Positions 36,637-45,400 of a stretch of DNA of 64,000 nucleotides are shown here, one piece after another (position 1 is the first letter of the stretch; every line of letters begins with the position of its first letter). The position numbers were made by a program, and so were the translations under genes. The stretch is taken from NCBI GenBank assembly GCA_021371955.1, contig JAJFVD010000012.1, positions 248,001 to 312,000 on the forward strand, written 5' to 3'. Under the pieces are notes generated by a model. The model had not been told where the DNA came from, searched no databases, and worked only from the letters and a program-made list of their open reading frames with translations. This DNA is from Bacteroidales bacterium. GTDB taxonomy: Bacteria; Bacteroidota; Bacteroidia; Bacteroidales; UBA932.

Positions 36637-37041
36637 TTACTTCTTTTTGGCCGGAGCTGCGGCAGCACCTTTCTTAGGTCTCTTAGTGCCATAGAGTGAG
36701 CGGCTTTGCTTACGACCCTCAACACCTGCTGTGTCAAGCGCACCGCGAAGAATGTGGTAACGAACACCCGGAAGGTCTTTTACACGACCACCACGAACAA
36801 GCACAATTGAGTGCTCCTGGAGGTTGTGACCTTCTCCCGGTATGTACGCATTTACTTCCTTCTGGTTAGTCAGACGAACACGGGCCACCTTACGCATTGC
36901 GGAGTTAGGCTTTTTAGGCGTTGTCGTGTAAACACGAACGCAAACACCGCGTCTTTGAGGACACGAATCAAGTGCGCGCGATTTGCTTTGCTCCACTAAC
37001 ACTGTACGGCCATTGCGTACTAATTGTTGAATTGTTGGCAT
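36637..37041 (-). CDS. rpsL: 30S ribosomal protein S12
   Basis: 134 residues. [11 protein letters not shown], the decoding-centre loop TTPKKPNSA (its Lys being the classical streptomycin position, here wild type) and [16 protein letters not shown] identify S12. The C-terminal Ala/Lys tail ([10 protein letters not shown]) is as in Bacteroidota. First gene of the operon. Confidence 0.97.
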   Translation of the reverse strand: MPTIQQLVRNGRTVLVEQSKSRALDSCPQRRGVCVRVYTTTPKKPNSAMRKVARVRLTNQKEVNAYIPGEGHNLQEHSIVLVRGGRVKDLPGVRYHILRGALDTAGVEGRKQSRSLYGTKRPKKGAAAAPAKKK

Positions 37042-37092
37042 AATTAGCTGTTAATCTTTACTTTGTATAATTGCGTTATATAAAACGGGTTG

Positions 37093-37123
37093 CAAAGATA
37101 AGGCTATTTTTTCGAATTGCAAA
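37093..37123 (-). promoter_or_regulatory. str operon promoter
   Basis: On the minus strand TTTG (37120-37123), 19 bp, TATCTTTG (37093-37100): an exact match to the Bacteroidota TTTG-N19-TAnnTTTG housekeeping promoter, placed to give a leader of about 50 nt before rpsL. Confidence 0.85.
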
Positions 37124-37157
37124 CATCTTATTAACATTTTTTGTGAAAAAATAGGCT

Positions 37158-37165
37158 TAACTTTG
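37158..37165 (+). promoter_or_regulatory. rocD -7 element
   Basis: TAACTTTG matches TAnnTTTG 52 bp before the rocD ATG; a TTG at 37141-37143 is too close (14 bp) to be a standard -33. Confidence 0.45.
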
Positions 37166-37217
37166 CTATAATACCAAGAGTGCAAATTTAGTAATCAATT
37201 TATAACCACAAAAAATT

Positions 37218-38447
37218 ATGGAACTTTCTTCAAGAGCCTCTGCTTTTATCGCACAGGAGGAGAAATACGGAGCGCACAATTACCACCCGCTTGGCGTAGT
37301 TCTCTCAAAAGGCAAAGGTGCATTTGTATGGGATGTTGACGGCAAAAGATACTTTGATTTTCTTTCGGCATATTCAGCTGTAAACCAGGGTCACTGTCAT
37401 CCAAAAATTGTTGAGGCACTCACAGAGCAGGCCTCGAAAATTTGTCTTACATCCCGTGCTTTTTACAACGACTGTCTGGGACCTTACGAAGAGTTTATGC
37501 ATAATTACTTTGGATATGACAAGGTACTGCCAATGAACTCAGGTGCCGAAGCTGTTGAGACCGCCCTTAAACTGGCGCGTCGCTGGGGTTATATAAAAAA
37601 GAACATTCCGGAAAACCAGGCTCTCATAGTGGGCTGTGACGGCAACTTCCATGGAAGAACTATAAGCATTGTCTCGCTCTCATCGGACCCTGACTCATAT
37701 AGCCAGTACGGCCCGTTCACTCCCGGTCTGGTAAAAATACCTTATAATGATGTTAATGCCCTTGCACAAGTTTTTGAAAAACAGGGAAAAAATATTGCTG
37801 CATTTTTAGTAGAGCCAATTCAGGGTGAGGCAGGAGTATTTGTCCCCGATGACGGATATCTGAAAGCATGTTTTGATTTATGCAAAAAATACAATGTCTT
37901 GTTTGTTGCAGATGAAGTACAGACAGGAATAGCCAGGACAGGTAAGATGCTTTGCTGCGACCACGAAGGCATCCGCCCGGATATGGTTATTCTCGGGAAA
38001 GCAATTTCCGGAGGCGTTTTGCCCGTATCTGCCGTACTGGCCGATGATGAAATCATGCTGACAATCAAACCAGGCGAACACGGTTCCACATTTGGCGGGT
38101 TCCCGCTGGCGTGCAAAGTTGCAATAGCTGCTCTGGAAGTAGTAAAGGACGAGAAACTGGTTGAAAAATCGGAATACCTTGGCAAAATTTTCAGAGACGA
38201 AATGTCAAAGGTTAAATCGCCTTTCATTGCGCAAATAAGGGGTAAAGGTCTTCTTAATGCAATTGTCATTAAACCTCACGATGGCAAAGAGGCATGGGAC
38301 GTGTGTGAAAAAATGGCAGAACTGGGTCTTATTGCAAAACCTACACACAAACACATCATCCGTTTTGCTCCTCCTTTGGTGATAACCGAACCGGAACTCA
38401 GGGAGGCAATAGGAATTATCAAACTTGCCATTAAGGCTTTGGAATAA
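37218..38447 (+). CDS. rocD: Ornithine aminotransferase
   Basis: 409 residues. Class III aminotransferase with [46 protein letters not shown] and the PLP lysine in [24 protein letters not shown] is typical of ornithine aminotransferase. It converts ornithine and 2-oxoglutarate to glutamate semialdehyde and glutamate. The downstream ctlX gene (20 bp gap), which makes ornithine from citrulline, supports this over acetylornithine or GABA aminotransferase. Confidence 0.92.
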   Translation: MELSSRASAFIAQEEKYGAHNYHPLGVVLSKGKGAFVWDVDGKRYFDFLSAYSAVNQGHCHPKIVEALTEQASKICLTSRAFYNDCLGPYEEFMHNYFGYDKVLPMNSGAEAVETALKLARRWGYIKKNIPENQALIVGCDGNFHGRTISIVSLSSDPDSYSQYGPFTPGLVKIPYNDVNALAQVFEKQGKNIAAFLVEPIQGEAGVFVPDDGYLKACFDLCKKYNVLFVADEVQTGIARTGKMLCCDHEGIRPDMVILGKAISGGVLPVSAVLADDEIMLTIKPGEHGSTFGGFPLACKVAIAALEVVKDEKLVEKSEYLGKIFRDEMSKVKSPFIAQIRGKGLLNAIVIKPHDGKEAWDVCEKMAELGLIAKPTHKHIIRFAPPLVITEPELREAIGIIKLAIKALE

Positions 38448-38467
38448 AAGCATATAAGACTTAAGCT

Positions 38468-39370
38468 ATGCAAACTTCATCAACTATATTAATGGTCCGG
38501 CCTGTCCGGTTTGGGTTTAATGAGCAAACGGCTGCCAACAACTCCTTTCAGAGAAGGGGCTTTGAAAAAAGTGCTCAGGAAAAGGCGCTGGATGAGTTCG
38601 ACAATTTCGTATCACTTCTCCGCTCAAACGGCGTAGAGGTTATTGTGGCACAGGATACAGAAGAACCTCATACTCCGGACTCAATATTTCCCAACAACTG
38701 GTTTTCCACACACGAAACAGGAGAACTTGTTCTTTATCCCATGTGTGCCCCAAACAGGAGGCTTGAGAGAAAGGAAGGGGTGCTCAATCTCATAATGGGC
38801 ACAAACAGGGTAAAGAAAATCATTGACCTTACAGGCTGGGAGGAGAAAGGCCTTTTTCTTGAAGGCACCGGCAGCATGATTCTTGACAGGGAAAATAAAC
38901 TTGCCTATGTATGCAGGTCTCCCAGAAGCGATGAAACCATCCTTCAGAAATTATGCGAAGAACTAGACTATGAATATTTCATTTTTAGCGCATACGACAA
39001 CAACGACTCTCTCATTTACCACACAAATGTTATGATGTGCGTAGCCGAAGAATTTGTTGTTGCATGTCTTGATTCAATCAAAGATATTGACGAGAGACAG
39101 AGCTTCATTGAATTGGTTGAGGATTGCGACAAGGAGCTTATTGAAATATCAATGGAACAGATGGAAAATTTTGCAGGAAACATGCTTCAGGTAAAAAGCA
39201 AAAATGGTGAACCTATTCTTGTAATGTCTGCGACAGCAAAAAAATGTCTCACTCCCGACCAGCTTTCAAAGCTGATGGGCTATTGCAAAATTGTTGCTCC
39301 CGAAATATCTGTGATTGAAATAAACGGCGGCGGCTCTGCCCGCTGTATGATGGCCGAGATTTTCATTTAA
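38468..39370 (+). CDS. ctlX: Citrulline hydrolase CtlX (guanidine-modifying enzyme fold)
   Basis: 300 residues. ILMVRPVRFGFNEQTAANN, TPDSIFPNNWFSTHETGELV, LIYHTNVMMCVAEEF and the catalytic Cys293 in INGGGSARCMMAE match the CtlX family related to arginine deiminase, which hydrolyses citrulline to ornithine. Co-directional with rocD. Arginine deiminase is encoded at 57795. Confidence 0.87.
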   Translation: MQTSSTILMVRPVRFGFNEQTAANNSFQRRGFEKSAQEKALDEFDNFVSLLRSNGVEVIVAQDTEEPHTPDSIFPNNWFSTHETGELVLYPMCAPNRRLERKEGVLNLIMGTNRVKKIIDLTGWEEKGLFLEGTGSMILDRENKLAYVCRSPRSDETILQKLCEELDYEYFIFSAYDNNDSLIYHTNVMMCVAEEFVVACLDSIKDIDERQSFIELVEDCDKELIEISMEQMENFAGNMLQVKSKNGEPILVMSATAKKCLTPDQLSKLMGYCKIVAPEISVIEINGGGSARCMMAEIFI

Positions 39371-39393
39371 AAAGTAAACAGTCTCTTTGGTTT

Positions 39394-39567
39394 CTTGTTT
39401 GTCTCCGGCGGCGAGCTGTTTTTCATCTATGCAAATTATACATTGCCAGCTAATTTCTTCGGGCTTGTGCGTCCTCCTGCGCTGCGCTTCGTCCGGCCGA
39501 ATCACCCTCATCAATTAGCTGGCAATGAAAGATAATGCATAGCGATTTTCAACTCGCCGCCTAAGAC
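39394..39567 (+). repeat. Structured repeat, copy 1
   Basis: Nested inverted repeats: outer GTCTCCGGCGGCGAG with CTCGCCGCCTAAGAC (39401-39415, 39553-39567, two mismatches), middle CTATGCA with TGCATAG (39427-39433, 39536-39542), inner CATTGCCAGCTAATT with AATTAGCTGGCAATG (39441-39455, 39513-39527, perfect). They enclose a 57-bp core. The left flank (39394-39418) recurs at 40282-40306. Confidence 0.85.
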
Positions 39568-39646
39568 TATTAGTGCCACATGGGAGATAAGTTTTTTCGA
39601 TAAAACCCACTATTTCATAACTCTTTGATATTGCGGAGAATGCGGT

Positions 39647-39675
39647 TTTTTGTGGCAGCACTGCTGCCACAAAAA
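39647..39675. repeat. Perfect 13-bp hairpin
   Basis: TTTTTGTGGCAGC / GCTGCCACAAAAA with a 3-nt loop. T-run before and A-run after on either strand, so it is not a terminator. Confidence 0.85.
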
Positions 39676-39839
39676 GTTGTATTTAGCACAAAATCAATGT
39701 TTTGGAATATCAGTATCCTGTCCTGAAATAGGTTAACTCACCATTGATAAACAATCGCTTCCCAAAAGAGGCAAGTTAGGTGCTCCTGTGTCGCAGGTCT
39801 ACGCCTTCGGCGATAAGACGCTAATTATCAGGCTACCAC

Positions 39840-39872
39840 AAAAATGAAGAGGGCACAGCCCTCTTCATTTTT
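39840..39872. repeat. Perfect 15-bp hairpin, terminator-like
   Basis: AAAAATGAAGAGGGC / GCCCTCTTCATTTTT with loop ACA (39855-39857). A-run and T-run make it a possible bidirectional terminator, inside the 428-bp element. Confidence 0.8.
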
Positions 39873-40030
39873 AGTAATGGGCTGAAATTAAAGAATTTAC
39901 GAGTTCTGTTTTGGCCATAAAGCTCAGTCGGCATGAATTTGCCGGCCGCATGGTTCATAAACCGCGGCAAAGCCGCACCATATTTTTTGAATCTCCCCGC
40001 ATGTTCTATTTAATTGATTTTATGTGCGTT

Positions 40031-40069
40031 ATTAATAGTTCAGGCGCTACAAGCGCCTGAACTATTAAT
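40031..40069. repeat. Perfect 18-bp hairpin
   Basis: ATTAATAGTTCAGGCGCT (40031-40048) pairs exactly with 40052-40069 around the loop ACA. No T-run follows. Confidence 0.85.
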
Positions 40070-40191
40070 ACATTACACATTATCAGAGTGTTAAACTCTA
40101 CATGGGAATCTTCAATAATCAATACTGGTCAACCTATTTCAGGACGGGACAAAATTAATTTCTAAAGGCATAATTTTCTATATTATAGGCA

Positions 40192-40236
40192 GTTACTAAA
40201 AATGATAGCATCTTAGATGTTATCCTTTTTAGTAAT
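40192..40236. repeat. Imperfect 21-bp hairpin
   Basis: The arm at 40192-40212 (starting GTTACTAAAAA) is complementary to 40216-40236 (ending TTTTTAGTAAT) with three non-Watson-Crick positions and a 3-nt loop. Confidence 0.75.
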
Positions 40237-40281
40237 CGTCATATAATGTGCTTGTTGCGAAATTGCTTTTCCCCCAGTAGC

Positions 40282-40412
40282 CTTGTTTGTCGCCGGCGGC
40301 GAGCTGCAAAACTATGCACTTACTACATTGCCACCTAATTGATGAGGGCGATTCGGCCGGAGGGAGCAAGGCGACTGAGGACGCACAAGCCCGAAACAAT
40401 TAGGTGGTAGTG
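40282..40412 (+). repeat. Structured repeat, copy 2
   Basis: The left flank (40282-40306) matches copy 1 with one mismatch over 25 bp. Inner arms CATTGCCACCTAATT (40326-40340) and AATTAGGTGGTAGTG (40398-40412) pair with two G-U pairs. The 57-bp core (40341-40397) matches the reverse complement of the copy 1 core at 46 of 57 positions, so core orientation is opposite relative to the flank. Confidence 0.85.
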
Positions 40413-40444
40413 TTTAAATGGCAGAGAAAAAGTAATTCGCAGCC

Positions 40445-40501
40445 GGCGATTCGGCCGGAGGGAGCAAGGCGACTGATGATGCACAAGCCCGAAACAATTA
40501 G
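40445..40501 (+). repeat. Structured repeat, partial copy 3
   Basis: 57 bp identical to 40347-40403 except for two bases, in direct orientation. It has lost its left arm. Its end supplies the stop codon region of fbp (40498-40500). Confidence 0.85.
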
Positions 40502-42456
40502 TTATCGTCTTCCTTGAGGTATCCGCTTCTGTATGCCTGAAGAAGCTTGGTTATATCTTCGATTTGCCTCATCAACTCCACTCCGATATCGGTGTCCCGT
40601 ACAAGTCTCCTTTTGTTGCTGAATTCAAGAACTGTTGTTTCTGAAAGGATATCAACTCCCTCGCTGATTGCCTTTTGAGTAGATTCAAATGGCTGGTGCT
40701 GAATAAGCAAAAGCCCGTGTGAATTATAAATGAGGGTGTACCCGGCAATTCCCGTCTCTTGCTGATAGGCTTTGGAATATCCTCCGTCAATAACAAGAAG
40801 TTTCCCTTCTGCCTTGATAGGAGATTCTCCCTTGCCGGTTTTGACCGGTATATGTCCGTTTATTATATGAGAAACCTTATCCTCAATTCCAAACTCCTTA
40901 AGTATCATCTCACATATGGCACGATTGTTTTTAAGCGAATAGTAATGCCCTTTGTTTTCCTTATGGGTCTCCTTCTCGGAAATGAAATAGCGCTCGAAAG
41001 TTGTCATCCTGTCCTTGTCAAACGGAGGGGAAGAAGGTCCGCACCAGAGGTACCATACAAAATCCATTGCATACTGTTTCTCCTTTTTCTTCTTCTCTTC
41101 GAAGTATGCCTGACGTACAAGCTGGTCTATTTTATCGAACAACCTTTTTCCTGAGTACTCGACATCGCGGATTTTCATTTTCTTAAATGTCCCGTCGGCA
41201 TTTAAAGGAACGGACCCGTGATACAGAAGATTAGAGTTCCGTACCAGATAAAGCGAACCGTTTGCATAAATGCATCTCATGTGCTTTCTGAGTTTTTCAC
41301 TGTGAGTGAAATAGTGCATCATTATATCAACCAGTTCCCTTTCGTCATCAGTTAGTTTATATGGATCTTTCGGGTCAATTGTGGGGAAGTGACTGTCTCG
41401 GAGCTGATACTCTTTTCCTCCAAGAGAGATAGTCCCTTTTTCATAATTTATCAGATGAAGAAGTCTTCTGTCGTCCATTTCAAACTCCTTGTTTCTCTCC
41501 AGAAGCTGACCTTCCAGTTTGAACTGGATAATTGAAATTGCCTTATGCATCTGAGAGATGAGCTTGATGTGTTTTTGCTTTACAGGTTCGTCTTCCCTGG
41601 CTTTTGGACGGAAAAGCAGGCACGGGTCCTCGCTGTAGGTTTCAAGCGCAAATGTGGCAAGAGGAAGCAGGTTTATTCCGTAGCCGTCTTCAAGAGTGGA
41701 GAGGTTTCCGTACCTGAGACTCATCCTCAGAACGTTTGCCATGCAGGATTCGCTTCCCGCCGCAGCACCCATCCATACAAGGTCGTGATTACCCCACTGT
41801 ATGTCGAAGTTGTGATAGTCGCACAAAAGTTCCATAATTACATGAGCTCCCGGGCCTCTGTCATAAATATCACCTACAATGTGAAGAGAGTCAATTGTAA
41901 GGCGTTGTATGAGACGGCTCATTGCAATCACAAAATGCTCTGCCCTTCCTGTTGACACAATTGTTGAGAGGATGGACTGAATATAGAAGTGCTTATTCGG
42001 GTCCGTCTTGTACTCGTGAAGCATCTCCTGAATAATATACGAATATTCATTAGGAAGTGCTTTCCTGACTTTTGAACGGGTATATTTGGACGAGACATTG
42101 CCAAGTACACTAAGAAGTTGCATAAGAATCATCTTATACCAGTCGTCAATGTCCTTTTCCCGTGCCTGAATAAGTTTTAATTTCTCCTCGGGATAATAGA
42201 TGAGAGTGCACAAATCCCTTTTTTCGCTCTCTCTGAGCCTGTGACCAAAAATATCTTCTACTTTCTTACGTATTACTCCCGAAGCATTTTTAATAACATG
42301 AAGAAAAGCTTCGTGTTCGCCATGAATGTCGGTTAAAAAATGTTCCGTTCCCTTTGGCAGATTTAAAATAGCCTCAAGGTTTATTATCTCTGTACTTGCG
42401 GCAGAAATAGTAGGAAAATTTTTGGAAAGGAGCTGCAAATATTTAAGATCCTTCAT
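40498..42456 (-). CDS. fbp: Fructose-1,6-bisphosphatase, class III
   Basis: 652 residues, the usual length for the Firmicutes/Bacteroidota class III enzyme. Metal-site motifs of the metallophosphatase fold are visible: FLTDIHGEHEAF, HIVGDIYDRGPG, IQWGNHDLVWMG and IINGHIPVKTG. It dephosphorylates fructose-1,6-bisphosphate in gluconeogenesis. It begins 3 bp after the hybrid kinase gene, so translation is probably coupled. The TAA lies inside a copy of the 57-bp repeat, so the extreme C-terminus (KEDDN) may have been altered by the repeat. Confidence 0.94.
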   Translation of the reverse strand: MKDLKYLQLLSKNFPTISAASTEIINLEAILNLPKGTEHFLTDIHGEHEAFLHVIKNASGVIRKKVEDIFGHRLRESEKRDLCTLIYYPEEKLKLIQAREKDIDDWYKMILMQLLSVLGNVSSKYTRSKVRKALPNEYSYIIQEMLHEYKTDPNKHFYIQSILSTIVSTGRAEHFVIAMSRLIQRLTIDSLHIVGDIYDRGPGAHVIMELLCDYHNFDIQWGNHDLVWMGAAAGSESCMANVLRMSLRYGNLSTLEDGYGINLLPLATFALETYSEDPCLLFRPKAREDEPVKQKHIKLISQMHKAISIIQFKLEGQLLERNKEFEMDDRRLLHLINYEKGTISLGGKEYQLRDSHFPTIDPKDPYKLTDDERELVDIMMHYFTHSEKLRKHMRCIYANGSLYLVRNSNLLYHGSVPLNADGTFKKMKIRDVEYSGKRLFDKIDQLVRQAYFEEKKKKEKQYAMDFVWYLWCGPSSPPFDKDRMTTFERYFISEKETHKENKGHYYSLKNNRAICEMILKEFGIEDKVSHIINGHIPVKTGKGESPIKAEGKLLVIDGGYSKAYQQETGIAGYTLIYNSHGLLLIQHQPFESTQKAISEGVDILSETTVLEFSNKRRLVRDTDIGVELMRQIEDITKLLQAYRSGYLKEDDN

Positions 42457-42459
42457 ATT

Positions 42460-45400
42460 CTAATATTGTTGTTTTAAATATTTTTCTATTACAAGATATA
42501 AAAGAGAAGACTTAACAGGTTTTGTAAGAACTTCATTACATCCCGCTGTTTTTGCTTCAATCTGGTCGGACTCAAAGGCATTGGCCGTTAGTGCTATTAT
42601 TGGAACTTTGCCGGAAATGTTCCTTATCTCTTTTGTCGCTTCGAGTCCGTCCATTACCGGCATTTTAATATCCATCAGAATAAGATCCGGATTTTGCTCT
42701 GTGAATAGCGAGATAGCTTCTTTGCCATCTTTAGCCCGGATAACGTTATATCTTTTTGAAAGGATAATCTCAATCAGCAAATAATTGCTGTCTAAATCCT
42801 CTGCAACAAGGATTGTCTTTTTTACCTCTCCGGTTTCCGCTGATAATAGTGCTTCGGCCAGATCTTCTTCATTTTCTGCGTAACAACTGTCTTTGGGAAT
42901 TGTGTAGTGAAATGAAGCTCCCTTTTCGTTTTTGGACTCAACCCATATTTCCCCGGCGAATTTTTGTACTATTGCTTTACATATTGAAAGTCCAAGTCCT
43001 GTTCCTGTCGTGAACTCGTCTGCTTTATAGAATCGTTCAAAAATTTTACTTTGCTGGTCTTCTTTAATTCCCTTGCCTGTATCTTTTACAAAAATTTCCA
43101 CTCCTTTTTCCGTCTCTTTGTAGCCAACTGTAATCTTGCCCTTAGGAGTGAATTTTATTGCATTATTGATGAGGTTATTTAAAATTTGTCGGTTTCTGAT
43201 GGAATCGGCAAATATTAAAAGAGGTTCTTTGGGAACATCGGATGTAAGTTCAATTCCTTCCGGCAGAGAAAGCTTATAGCTGTCTATTGTTTCGTTTATT
43301 TGCTGGCTAAGGTCAAATTTAGAAAACTCAAAACTCATACTGTTGGATTCAATTCGTGAAAGATCAAGTATGTCGCTTATGAGAGCCATTAATATTTTTG
43401 AGTTTGTATTTATGATGTTTGCAAATTCAGTTTTTTCAGACTCTGAGTAATCCGGATCGGTAAGCAGAGATGCGAAACCTACAATTCCGTTCAGAGGAGT
43501 GCGGATTTCGTGACTCATATTTGACAGGAAAGCACTTTTAAGACGGTCGGACTCCTCTGCTTTGAGTTTTGCATCAAGCAGGTCCGTCTCCCTCTTTTTA
43601 AGTGAATCGATATTGATGTCCATTCCATAAAGGAATCTAAAATCGTCCGGCTTGTTAACGTCGCTGTAAATAATTCCCCTTCGCTCCCACCACTGCCATT
43701 TATCATCTCTGTTTACAGACAGCCGGTACTCGACAGTAACGCTTTTAGTCTTCTGGTTTCTCATGTTATCAAATGCGACAACCAACTTCTTCCTGTCGTC
43801 GGGATGAACAATCTCAAGAAACTTTGAATGACTGGAAAAACTCTCCCCAAGAGAACCAAAAACATTTTCGTAATTCTCGCTTATCACAAATTGCTTGGTA
43901 ACCGAATTGAAAAACCAGATGAAAGATTTTGCCGATTCCAGAGCAAGAGTGAGGTATCTCTGTTTTTTGAAAAAATCGGTAACGTCTCGTATTACCATTA
44001 CCAGATGGATTACATTGCCGTTTTCCAGAACTGGTGAGATGTCGCCGGAAATAAATTTGGATTCCCGTTCTTTGTAGTCAATCCTTGTAAAATCAGGAAT
44101 ACGGATGGTTTTCTTAGTCTCCAGAGATTCTTTTAACAGTTTTTCGATACTGCATTCTTCGCCGGAGTGGCTAGTGGAAAAAATCTCATGAAACTTTCTG
44201 CCGGTAAGGTTCGTTATATGTTCAGAAAGCCCCAGGGCAGCTTTATTTGCTTCAAGAATAAGCATATTGGGGTCAAAGGATATAACAGCTTCGTTCATTA
44301 CGGAAAGAGTGCTGTTTAACAGGTCTTTTCTCTGTATGCTCTCCCTAGTAACCTTTATCAGTTCTTTGTTGAGCATTCTGTATCGAAAGTGATAGACTGC
44401 AAAAACCATCAAAGAGGTAAAAAGCAGAAGGATAAATGCCATAAATAGCTGCACTTCTGTTTTGTAGTCATCATACAAACTAGGCGGTTTATTTATAATT
44501 TCAGCATTTTTCGGGAGGTTGTCTTTAGATATACGCCATCTTTTCATCTGGTTAAAATCTAATTTCAGATAAACATCCCGGATAGTATCACTGATTATCT
44601 GTTTGGGGTTGTTTAACAATTTCTGAGAAATCCCGGCAGCCTTATAGCCCTGATCCCAGCTGGAAGTTACATACCCTCCAAGAATTCCTGTTCCTAATGA
44701 AAGATTCTGAACGCCTAATACCGGTATGCGTTCAATTCTTGAAAGAAAGGGGAAAAAGTTTCCGTATATCCTGTAATTCCCCTGTGTATCCATTTGCCAT
44801 GTGGAAAGAATAATAAAAGAGTTAAGGGGAGAAGAGTTAATCCGTTTTATAAAATCCTGATAGGAGATACCCTTTGTAGACAAAAAAGAGAAATTGATCA
44901 GGCCGGCATACTTTAGTGATATCTTTTTTGCAAGTAAAGCCTCTTTTTCTCCGTACTGACTATCGTCGAAAATGAATAAAATATCCTTAGCGGCAGGAAA
45001 AAACTGAAGTCCCAGCTTAATATTCTCCTCGAAGGACATAGTAGTCACTATTCTTGAAAATTTTGCCGGAAGAACATTATCTTTATTTTCAAGATAAATA
45101 CAAGCGACAGGGATATCGTCGGAAATAAGAGAGTCTGCAGAATAGAGCATCTCATAAGCTTCACTGTCTGTCGCTATTATTAAGTCAATTTTGTTTTTTA
45201 CAAAAGTTGTTTTGGTAGCAAGTACCATTTCATCAAACATCTCTTCCTTAGTCCGGTCGCCGTTTGGATTGAGGTGAAGATTAATGATTCCGGAAAAGAT
45301 TCTGTTATTTGAATGGTAACTTGCAAAACCGGCTGCAAACTCCCGGATACGATCATTTGTCCTCTCCTTGGAATAGACCATAAGTATTTTCTTGGGAGCA

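Larger units (their letters stand above)
39719..40146. mobile_element. Non-coding element with terminal inverted repeats (MITE-like)
   Basis: TGTCCTGAAATAGGTTAAC (39719-39737) is repeated inverted as GTCAACCTATTTCAGGACG (40128-40146), 17 of 19 matching. Weaker similarity extends inward (ATTGAT..., TTCCC) for about 45 bp. The ends resemble those of Bacteroidota IS3-type elements from memory, unverified. There is no transposase gene and no clear target duplication, so it may be a relic or a non-autonomous element. Confidence 0.55.
39371..40497. other. Gene-free island of repeats and hairpins
   Basis: About 1.1 kb with no credible coding sequence between ctlX and fbp. It holds three copies of a 57-bp repeat core, a 428-bp element with terminal inverted repeats and several strong hairpins, all listed separately. 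Open frames here (for example 39266-39514 minus) come from the repeats and have no recognisable protein features. Confidence 0.8.

Noticed and set aside
39266..39514. 82-codon minus-strand ORF over the end of ctlX and repeat copy 1
   Set aside because: It overlaps ctlX antisense and its C-rich part comes from the repeat core; copies 2 and 3 do not keep the frame.
39371..40497. CRISPR array or integron attC array in the repeat island
   Set aside because: Repeats are few, unevenly spaced and inverted, without spacers of constant size; no cas or integrase gene nearby.
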